Origin: an uncultured Saprospiraceae bacterium
Lineage (GTDB): Bacteria; Bacteroidota; Bacteroidia; Chitinophagales; Saprospiraceae
DNA: 43,575 nucleotides
Reading direction: 5' to 3'
Assembly (NCBI GenBank): GCA_947311105.1
Contig: CAMZKG010000113.1
Location: forward strand, 1 to 43,575
This document shows, one piece after another, positions 36,471 through 43,575 of the stretch. The notes beneath the pieces were generated by a model. That model saw only the letters and a list, made by a program, of their open reading frames with translations, was not told where the DNA came from and did no database searches. A program made the translations under genes and the position numbers. Every line of letters starts with the position of its first letter. The first letter of the stretch is position 1.

Positions 36471-37207
36471 TCCCGAATCACCCATTCAGCCATATAAAGT
36501 CCAAACAAGGCAGGCATATAAGACACCGTCCCGTAATAGGTCTTTTTGTAATTGGCTCCATCGGTATATTCAAGTGCATCTTCATTGATAGGCTCGGTAC
36601 TACAGACAACTTTAAATTTCCGTAAGGCTTTCTTTTTTTTGAGTAACTTTTTGATTTGGTACGCCAGGCGGTCATTTTCTGTTTTCCAAATACTCATCAC
36701 TTTTACCTTGCTTGCATCCATCTTTCCGCCAGCCCCCATCGAGCTTATAAAAGGCGTATTATGCCTTTTACAGGCCAAGATTAAGCGATATTTGGGCTGA
36801 ACACTATCAATACAATCCAACACATAATCAAACCCTTTCCCCACCAAATCCAACATCATATCGGGCTCCAAAAACTGCTGAATGGCCTCCACTTCCAATT
36901 CAGGGTTAATCGCTTCCAACCTAGATTTGATCAACTGCGCCTTACTTTGCCCTATGGTAGAATCTAACGCAATAATTTGTCGATTTTTGTTGGTAATATC
37001 CACTTCATCCCCATCTACTACAGTCAATTTCCCGATTCCTGCTCTTGCGAGAAATTCCGCTGCAAATCCACCTACTCCACCAAGCCCCACGATAAGTATA
37101 TTGGCTTCTTGCAAACGCCGAGTTTGAGCTTCCCCGACCAACAGGGTCATTCTATCCAACCAATGTTTTTCCACTATGTCTATTTTTGCACTTTCGTAAA
37201 ATGTCAT
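36458..37207 (-). CDS. tcdA: ThiF/MoeB-family, tRNA threonylcarbamoyladenosine dehydratase-like
   Basis: DRMTLLVGEAQTRRLQEANILIVGLGGVGGFAAEFLARAGIGKLTVVDGDEVDITNKNRQ; DYVLDCIDSVQPK; SSMGAGGKMDASKVKV. Confidence 0.93.
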   Translation of the reverse strand: MTFYESAKIDIVEKHWLDRMTLLVGEAQTRRLQEANILIVGLGGVGGFAAEFLARAGIGKLTVVDGDEVDITNKNRQIIALDSTIGQSKAQLIKSRLEAINPELEVEAIQQFLEPDMMLDLVGKGFDYVLDCIDSVQPKYRLILACKRHNTPFISSMGAGGKMDASKVKVMSIWKTENDRLAYQIKKLLKKKKALRKFKVVCSTEPINEDALEYTDGANYKKTYYGTVSYMPALFGLYMAEWVIRDVTG

Positions 37208-37349
37208 ATAGGAACGGAAGAGAGCCGACTTGGTTCATAGCATCCTTATCTTCAGACGGGACTATAGATTTTGTCAAAGGAACATCAAATTCCATTTTTT
37301 AAACTCCACAAAAACCCTTAAATTGCACCAAATTATAAATCATCAACTA

Positions 37350-37415
37350 TTGAGTCCACTCCGAAAAGTCAATGTCCTTTTTTGTTTGGAGATTTCGCAA
37401 AATTTTATTCTGTGA
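37350..37415 (-). repeat. Diverged inverted copy (R3) of the dispersed repeat
   Basis: TTGAGTCCACTCCGAAAAGTC-N26-GCAAAATTTTATTCTGT vs reverse complement of R2 TTGAGCTTACTCTGAAAAGTC-N26-GCAAAAATTTATTTTGT. Confidence 0.5.
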
Positions 37416-37541
37416 GACCCAATTTCCAGACTGGTTTCAGTTGAACCTTTAGTTTTGCAATAAAGAATTTATTAATGATTTATCATTACCATCACTTTTC
37501 TTTTTTTGCTTCTTTTTTTCTTTGTTAATAACTTTGCAAAA

Positions 37542-37685
37542 TGTGGAAAAGGATGGGGTGAACTAGCAGTTGAACTAGATTTTTGATCCAACAATTGTAT
37601 TAGTCCCCATCCTTCCACACAAACGGTTACAAGGACCAAATAGAATTTTAGGTAATTACCTAGTAAAGGTTTTAGTCAAGTAACC
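37542..37685 (+). ncRNA. Candidate IS110 bridge-RNA region
   Basis: Stem-loop 1: TGTGGAAAAGGATGGGG (37542-37558)/CCCCATCCTTCCACA (37605-37619). Stem-loop 2: GGTTAC (37625-37630)/GTAACC (37680-37685) enclosing TAGGTAATTACCTA. Confidence 0.55.
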
Positions 37686-37709
37686 ATTTTTTAATTAAAA
37701 TCAAAGATA

Positions 37710-38705
37710 ATGAAAATTAAGGAAATCGTTGGAATAGACATCAGCAAAAATGAATTTGATGTTCGAATTCACACATCCAAAGAGTATGAAGTTTTTGCCA
37801 ATCAAAGCAAAGGTTTTAAGCGCCTTATAAAGTGGGTTTTCAAGGTCTCATCATTTGCGAAGGACGAGATATTTTTTGTTTTCGAGCACACTGGCATATA
37901 TTCATATCAGTTAGCCGCTTTTTTAACCGAACAGGAAATTCCTTTTGCGATCATTCCAGGTTTAGAGATAAAAAGGACTCTTGGCTTAGCTCGTGGAAAA
38001 AGCGACAAAGTAGATGCCACACGGATTGCTCGTTATGCTTATCTAAGACGTGATGAAATAACACCTTATAAGCTAGCTAGCAAGGAGTTACAAGAGCTTA
38101 ATGGCTTGTTTACTCTCCGCAAACGATTAGTGCGCCAGAAGGCAGGATATGTCGCTAGTTTGGGAGAAAATAAGAGCGTAAAACGACGAAAAGATAATTT
38201 GACAGAATTCGCTGTTATGGAATCAATAATAAGAACAATGACCAAAAAAATTGAGAAAATTGACCAGGCGATGAAGGCTATTATTGATAACGCATCCAGT
38301 CTAAAACATCTTTATACCCTAATCACTAGTGTCAAAGGAATAGGACCACAAACTGCATATATTTTGCTAATTACCACACAAGGTTTTACTAAATTTAAAA
38401 CTAGCAGGCAATATGCTTCTTACGCTGGCGTGGCTCCATTTCCGCACCAATCAGGAAGTAGTATAAGAGGAAAAACCAAGGTAAGCCACTTAGCTAATAA
38501 AACTGTAAAGGCTATATTATCCAGCGCCGCCCAAGCCGCCATAAAATGGGATCCTGAGCTCAAAATATATTACCAAAGAAAAGTAGCTGAAGGCAAGCAT
38601 CCAGCTCTAGTTATCAACATTGTTAGAAATAAACTGTTGGCCAGAGTGTGGGCTGTTGTTAATAGGGGGACTCCCTTCCTAGATTTATGCAAATATGCCT
38701 CGTAA
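37710..38705 (+). CDS. IS110 family transposase (DEDD)
   Basis: IVGIDISKNEFDV; FVFEHTGIYSYQLAAFL; LARGKSDKVDATRIARYAYL; Tnp20 region VKGIGPQTAYILL...QYASYAGVAPFPHQSGSSIRGKTKVSHLANKTVK. Confidence 0.96.
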   Translation: MKIKEIVGIDISKNEFDVRIHTSKEYEVFANQSKGFKRLIKWVFKVSSFAKDEIFFVFEHTGIYSYQLAAFLTEQEIPFAIIPGLEIKRTLGLARGKSDKVDATRIARYAYLRRDEITPYKLASKELQELNGLFTLRKRLVRQKAGYVASLGENKSVKRRKDNLTEFAVMESIIRTMTKKIEKIDQAMKAIIDNASSLKHLYTLITSVKGIGPQTAYILLITTQGFTKFKTSRQYASYAGVAPFPHQSGSSIRGKTKVSHLANKTVKAILSSAAQAAIKWDPELKIYYQRKVAEGKHPALVINIVRNKLLARVWAVVNRGTPFLDLCKYAS

Positions 38706-38753
38706 AATAAGGGAAAAAAAGAGCTAGGGAGCACTTGCTTTTAACATAGAATA

Positions 38754-38849
38754 CAATTGCACGATTGCACGATTGAACAAAATAAATTTTTGCTTCACTC
38801 TTTAGCTAAAGTTTACAACGACTTTTCAGAGTAAGCTCAACTATTGACC
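38754..38849 (+). repeat. Dispersed ~95-bp repeat, copy R2
   Basis: CAATTGCACGATTGCACGATTGAACAAAATAAATTTTTGCTTCA...GTAAGCTCAACTATTGACC; matches R1. Confidence 0.75.
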
Positions 38850-38857
38850 TTTTATTC

Positions 38858-39457
38858 ATGAAAACCATTTTATTAATCATTTTCCTTTTAGCTTCTAATT
38901 TTGCGCAAGCCCAATTAGATACGATTTATATCATGGCTCCTTCTTTTGAAGATATTTCCGAAGATAACGAAACGAATTATTGGACTGATTGTGGAGATGC
39001 TCGGGAATTGGCTTTCCCTGTTTTCGACAATAGTGGTCGTCAATTTGGGGTGACCGCAAAAGCCTTTGAAGGAGACTATTTTGTGGGCTTAGTGGTTCGA
39101 AAAAATGGGACAACTGAAGGAATGTCTCAATATTTGCACAAGCCACTACTTGCAGGCAAAATCTATCAATTTTCGGTCTTACTAAGAGCACCCAAAGTTT
39201 TCACCAACCAGGGTATTGACTTTGCTCATCCGATCATTTTTGAAGTTTATGGCGGTTCAGATGCGTGTACTACTGATGAGTTACTTGGCTTTACAAAAGC
39301 CGTTACCGAAAAAGAATGGATGCAATTTGATTTTATCCTAGAGCCAACAGACGACTTCGACTGGCTTTCTTTGCGCGTTGATTTCAAGGACAATCAAAAA
39401 CCCTACAATGGAAGTGTCCTGATTGACTATGTTTCTGACATTATGGAAATAGAGTAA
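38858..39457 (+). CDS. Hypothetical secreted protein
   Basis: Signal peptide MKTILLIIFLLASNFAQAQ; beta-sandwich-like sequence; no sorting domain seen. Confidence 0.75.
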   Translation: MKTILLIIFLLASNFAQAQLDTIYIMAPSFEDISEDNETNYWTDCGDARELAFPVFDNSGRQFGVTAKAFEGDYFVGLVVRKNGTTEGMSQYLHKPLLAGKIYQFSVLLRAPKVFTNQGIDFAHPIIFEVYGGSDACTTDELLGFTKAVTEKEWMQFDFILEPTDDFDWLSLRVDFKDNQKPYNGSVLIDYVSDIMEIE

Positions 39458-39488
39458 ATAAGCTCTTGAATTTAAATCGTTACGCAGA

Positions 39489-40340
39489 TTAAAAATTCAA
39501 CTCCCTAGAGCCAACGTTTCCCAAACCAAAAATACCATATCCTCCATTAACATTGCTAGGAATATTTTTGGTATAGATAAAAGATCCAAACTCAATATTA
39601 TCCAAATCATTATATTCAATGAAATTTTCAAAAGTATGCCATGCTTTACTAATGTGTACTATGGAGACTTTAATTTTTGTATTAGAATTGCCAATTTCTT
39701 CAATCCCCCCAATACCATCAACGATAATAGAGCCAACTACTTTTTGTTTATCAAAAAATTTGTCAGAAATAGTAGGATAAATCGATTCGGAACCTATCAT
39801 CCCAAAAGACTCCGCACCAACAAACATACTGTCCACAAAAAACGCAGCACGCATAAACCCGTAATAATCATCTCCAACAAGATCCTGAAAAGAGAAACGA
39901 ACAAATCCTTGACTATCAAAACTATTAGATGAAGGTTTTATAAATACAATACTATCAGGCTTCACTTCGGGCAAAAAGGTTTCTTTAGCTGATATACTAG
40001 GAAAGCCATCAACTACAGAGCGTAGTTCATACTCCTTTCCCACGACAAACTCAAAGCCTCCCTTCGGTACTTGATAAAAGCCATTTTCGAGAGATTCAAA
40101 GCTCAATACACGTTCGTTGTCCAAATAAAGCCCAACATCGGCATTTTTAATACCCGCTGATTGAATACGACCAGTTGTTGACACCGAATTAGAAATAAAT
40201 AACAATAAGGTATCTAAATCATCTGTAAAAAAGGCACTCAATATTTGCTTGCTTTCTTGAGGAGGTAATTTTATCTCCGAGGCCTCTTTTTCACAAGAAG
40301 TCGTAAGCAATATGGCAATAAGCAGATAATAAATTTTCAT
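39489..40340 (-). CDS. DUF4249-like lipoprotein
   Basis: MKIYYLLIAILLTTSCEKEA lipobox; adjacent to a TonB receptor as is typical for the family. Confidence 0.8.
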   Translation of the reverse strand: MKIYYLLIAILLTTSCEKEASEIKLPPQESKQILSAFFTDDLDTLLLFISNSVSTTGRIQSAGIKNADVGLYLDNERVLSFESLENGFYQVPKGGFEFVVGKEYELRSVVDGFPSISAKETFLPEVKPDSIVFIKPSSNSFDSQGFVRFSFQDLVGDDYYGFMRAAFFVDSMFVGAESFGMIGSESIYPTISDKFFDKQKVVGSIIVDGIGGIEEIGNSNTKIKVSIVHISKAWHTFENFIEYNDLDNIEFGSFIYTKNIPSNVNGGYGIFGLGNVGSRELNF

Positions 40341-40345
40341 TCTGT

Positions 40346-42715
40346 TTAATTTAATTCAAAGATATAAGAAGCAGAAGGAAGCAAAGAAAAAAAGCTCTTT
40401 CGAAAAATAGCATAACGATCAAATACATCTTGTCCATTTGCCCCCTTTCTAGACACTTCTTTGGGAAACAAATAAAATGGATTGGCTCGTGCATAAACAT
40501 TGTACAAGCCAAAAGCCCAGGTTCGTGTACCCCGTTTTTTGTTTTTTTTCAACCTTATCCCCAAATCCAGCCTATGGTAAGCAGGGGCTCTAAATGCATT
40601 TTTTTTACTAAAAATTGCTAAATTCTCAGAAACACTATACTTCCACTTATTGGGATAAACAGCTCGATAACTTGACCACATTTTTCCTCGACTAATGGGC
40701 AAAGTAACTGCATCGCCCGTGGCATAAACCCAAATTGCAGAGAAAGATGTTTTAGGTGATTTTTGATAATTCAACACAATTTTTAAATCATGACGGCGAT
40801 CGTAGCGAAAAGGGTATCTCTTTCCTCCATTAAAATAATCAAACTGACGCCAGTTCCAAGACAAGCCGTATCCAACCCATCCTGAAAATTTCCCCACGTT
40901 CTTTTTTATAAATAGCTCCCCTCCATAGGATTCTCCTTCTCCATCAACCACCGAATTTTCCCATGGTGTATTGGGATCTAGAATACCCTTGCTTTCTAAT
41001 ATGTGATTCATTGTTTTGTAATACCCATCAAGAGCCAACTCATATTTTTTATTTTTCATGGCTGTTCCAACGGAAAATTGATTGCCAATTTGCGGTACAA
41101 AATCTCCATAAGTGAGCGTCCAGATACTATTCGGTCCAAAATCATTGGATACAAGATTGACATACTGCGCCATATTGCTGTACGACGCTTTCAAAGACCA
41201 ATTCTCATTCAACAGATACCGAACTGCCACTCTAGGCTCAGCATAAAAGTACTTCTTCGAATTCGTTTGAAAATGAGAAAAATGCAGCCCAATATTTGTT
41301 CTAAACTGCCCAAAAATCCAATCATCTTCAACATATCCAAAGCCTTCCAGCGCAGTATAACGCCCATTAGATATCAAAATTTCAGATGTACTAGTCCCAC
41401 TACTAAAGGATACTGCAAACTCACTTGGCGCATAGCGATGATAAATACCTCCTAGACCAGCACGGATTCCATGTGACTTACCATTCCAAAAAACATCACT
41501 TCGAAGAATCCAATCAGCCACTTGTGTATCAAATATTTCTGATGATTCGCTTGCATTAATATCCTTTGTTTTATTCGTATAAGAATCTTGACTTGCATAT
41601 TTAACATAAGACAATGTCGTTGCTACTGAAAAATGCCTGCTTGACTGATTTGTCCATTTCATCGAAGCAATGTTACTTTTAATTTTATTCTTATAAAGAT
41701 CCGACTGAGTTGATTTATCCAATCCTATTGTATATCCTTCCGCGAAAAGGTCATTACCTAAAAATCCCAAAATGCTTAATTCATTTTTTTCCGAAAGGGA
41801 AAAATTGGTCTTCGCAAAAATATCATAAAAGTGGAGCTTCCATGTATCTAAACGACCGTTGGGACCACTCTTCTCTGTTAGTTTATTTATCAAACCGATA
41901 GGAAGATCTGGGTAGGTTCGCCTTGCGGAAAAAATATAAGAACTACGTCCCTTTTTTATAGGCCCATCAATAGTAAATTTTGACGCCAATAGCCCAATAG
42001 CAGCTTTGGCATTGACTTGCTCTTTGCTACCCGTTTTCATTTTTACATCCAGGACGCTGGACAATCGCCCTCCATACCTTGCGGGAAAGCTACCTTTCTT
42101 TAACGTGACAGACGATATCGCATCCGTATTAAAACTAGAAAAAAAGCCTCCAAGGTGAGATACATTATATAATGGCACTCCATCTATCAAAATCAAATTT
42201 TGATCTGGTGTTCCTCCGCGTACATATAAGTCACTACTCCCTTCCTTTCCCCCATTCACACCTGGCAATAGTTGTAAAACCTTAATCAAATCGGGCTCCC
42301 CCCCCAGTGCCGGCAATACATTTACAATCTTGGGGCTTAGGGAGATCTCTCCTATTTGTGGGGCATCAACCACATCTTCTACCCTTTTGTCTACAACTTT
42401 CACCTCCCCCAACATAGTGGGATTCATATAAAAGTTAATAACAGTATCCTGACGAAGCAGAAAAACCGATTTCCCTGAAGAATAACCCACAAATGAAGCT
42501 TCTAAATAAACACTCCCATCTGCCAATTCTATTTCATAATGTCCTAAAGAATCCGTAGCTACAACCGTATTTGTATGCGTCTCGTAAATAGTAACTAAGC
42601 TAACAGGCTGATTAGTACGACTATCCAAACACTTGCCTGACACGGTATATGTAGTTTGACCCAACAGCGTCAAACCTATAAAATTTATTAAAACTAAAAT
42701 AATAACTCTTTTCAT
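40346..42715 (-). CDS. TonB-dependent receptor with carboxypeptidase-like regulatory domain
   Basis: YTVSGKCLDSRTNQPVSLVTIYE; GEPDLIKVLQLLPGVNGGKEGSSDLYVRGGTPDQNLILIDGVPLYNVSHLGGFFSSFNTDAISSVTLKKGSFPARYGGRLSSVLDV. Confidence 0.95.
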   Translation of the reverse strand: MKRVIILVLINFIGLTLLGQTTYTVSGKCLDSRTNQPVSLVTIYETHTNTVVATDSLGHYEIELADGSVYLEASFVGYSSGKSVFLLRQDTVINFYMNPTMLGEVKVVDKRVEDVVDAPQIGEISLSPKIVNVLPALGGEPDLIKVLQLLPGVNGGKEGSSDLYVRGGTPDQNLILIDGVPLYNVSHLGGFFSSFNTDAISSVTLKKGSFPARYGGRLSSVLDVKMKTGSKEQVNAKAAIGLLASKFTIDGPIKKGRSSYIFSARRTYPDLPIGLINKLTEKSGPNGRLDTWKLHFYDIFAKTNFSLSEKNELSILGFLGNDLFAEGYTIGLDKSTQSDLYKNKIKSNIASMKWTNQSSRHFSVATTLSYVKYASQDSYTNKTKDINASESSEIFDTQVADWILRSDVFWNGKSHGIRAGLGGIYHRYAPSEFAVSFSSGTSTSEILISNGRYTALEGFGYVEDDWIFGQFRTNIGLHFSHFQTNSKKYFYAEPRVAVRYLLNENWSLKASYSNMAQYVNLVSNDFGPNSIWTLTYGDFVPQIGNQFSVGTAMKNKKYELALDGYYKTMNHILESKGILDPNTPWENSVVDGEGESYGGELFIKKNVGKFSGWVGYGLSWNWRQFDYFNGGKRYPFRYDRRHDLKIVLNYQKSPKTSFSAIWVYATGDAVTLPISRGKMWSSYRAVYPNKWKYSVSENLAIFSKKNAFRAPAYHRLDLGIRLKKNKKRGTRTWAFGLYNVYARANPFYLFPKEVSRKGANGQDVFDRYAIFRKSFFSLLPSASYIFELN

Positions 42716-42747
42716 TTTAATATTTTGTTCATATTTACTCAAAAAAA

Positions 42748-42777
42748 GGTGGTGGGTGGAGCTCCCCCACCACCCAA
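42748..42777 (-). terminator. Terminator hairpin between 42787-43347 gene and the TonB receptor
   Basis: Minus strand GGTGGTGGGGGAGCTCCACCCACCACC followed by T7. Confidence 0.75.
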
Positions 42778-42786
42778 ATTATCTCG

Positions 42787-43347
42787 TCAATTGCATTGAA
42801 AATTAAGACTTAGCGTGTGATATCCTTCTGGACACCCATCGCATGTTTTAAAACCAAAGTCTGCGACTACATCTCCTGTTTCATGAAATCTAAAACTTGG
42901 CCATGAGCTCACTTTTACATTCGCCGATCTTACTTTATGCCAAGTTGTTTGATCAACTCCATCATCTGCCTGTCCACAATTCCCAGCCCTAAACACACTT
43001 GACAGTTTAATAAAGTGATACCCCCTTGTTTTCCTCCATTTTTTCTTACCAAATGGTTTGCCTTTTCTAAACTGAAAAGATGTGCTTTTTGCCTTTGTCC
43101 AGTTATGCCAAAGAACACCACCATTGGATATTTTACTACTACTTCTAAGCTCTAAGTTTACTTTCCAATTAGACCCAATAGGGGCTTCTGGTTCAGTCAA
43201 GGTGTGTGTTGCCTTAGAGAAGTTATCAACACATGTTTCTCCAGCTCTAACTGTTGTAGTGTATACTAGATAATCATCACAACCAATACCAGTACCCTCA
43301 ACCAATATGTCAAAAGTACCAACAGAATTATAAGGCAGTATATACAT
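42787..43347 (-). CDS. Hypothetical Cys-containing protein, possibly truncated at its N-terminus
   Basis: 186 aa, C-terminal FKTCDGCPEGYHTLSLNFQCN; no signal peptide at the called start. Confidence 0.55.
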   Translation of the reverse strand: MYILPYNSVGTFDILVEGTGIGCDDYLVYTTTVRAGETCVDNFSKATHTLTEPEAPIGSNWKVNLELRSSSKISNGGVLWHNWTKAKSTSFQFRKGKPFGKKKWRKTRGYHFIKLSSVFRAGNCGQADDGVDQTTWHKVRSANVKVSSWPSFRFHETGDVVADFGFKTCDGCPEGYHTLSLNFQCN

Positions 43348-43575
43348 TAAAAAAGGCCTATTGCCTCACAATCCAACAGCAAAGATAACTATTTATTCGA
43401 ATAACTAAAAATAAAAAAGTAACAATTTTAATAACAATGGTTCGGTAAAAAAACAATACTCCGACGTAGCTTGCCACGCCTCCAACGTCTTCCTTGATTA
43501 AGGCAAAATTTGAAGGTGTATGAATAAAAAGAAATCCCTTCCAAAAATCTTCAAATTTCACCTTACTCTGCGTCA

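Larger units (their letters stand above)
37542..38750 (+). mobile_element. IS110-family insertion sequence (ends approximate)
   Basis: Transposase plus ~170-nt structured 5' non-coding region; no obvious terminal inverted repeats, as expected for IS110. Confidence 0.8.

Noticed and set aside
36197-36625. 142-aa HP-repeat ORF (MMLPYPVIPSYRYIRHTRYTATPLHPLHPLHP...)
   Set aside because: Entirely the translation of the ACACCCG minisatellite plus antisense of tcdA; not a protein gene.
37650-37661. AGGTAATTACCT palindrome as a stand-alone operator
   Set aside because: Better explained as the apical part of the second stem-loop of the proposed bridge RNA.
1-43575. tRNA/rRNA genes
   Set aside because: Read through the intergenic gaps for GTTCRA-containing T-arms with paired acceptor stems; none convincing. 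The GTTCAA in 19769-19930 is part of a tandem repeat.

Overview
This is a Bacteroidota-type chromosomal window, probably Saprospiraceae-like. The evidence is T9SS C-terminal sorting domains, TonB receptor/DUF4249-like partners, BshA, and TTTG-N17/18-TAnnTTTG promoters. About 28 intact protein genes are supported: subtilase, PKD protein, U32 peptidase plus ferredoxin, three T9SS cargo proteins, NhaC-type antiporter, ECF sigma plus anti-sigma-like protein, hydroxyacid dehydrogenase, Ung, rhodanese, persulfide-dioxygenase-like MBL-rhodanese fusion, Cys/Met PLP enzyme, BshA, flavin reductase, acetoacetyl-CoA synthetase, two glycosyltransferases, 5'-nucleotidase, PP2C/SpoIIE phosphatase, RNase Y, ZapA, TcdA, an IS110 transposase and a TonB receptor. 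The most interesting non-gene signals are: (1) a two-stem structured region upstream of the IS110 transposase that looks like a bridge-RNA locus; (2) the exact 12-mer GCTTGCGCAAAA, eight times on both strands and in several codon phases, like an uptake-sequence or other genome-wide DNA signal; (3) a cluster of five DnaA-box-like sites beside a self-contained ~170-nt transcription unit (promoter plus terminator) and a decayed KAP NTPase; (4) a ~2 kb AT-rich unit bounded by 31-bp inverted repeats, holding a CotH pseudogene broken by a precise 8-bp duplication; (5) several families of intergenic repeats, some of which run into the stop codons of neighbouring genes; (6) a dispersed ~95-bp repeat found 5' of genes in the same orientation. 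No tRNA, rRNA or CRISPR was recognised. All family calls are from reading motifs; no searches were run.
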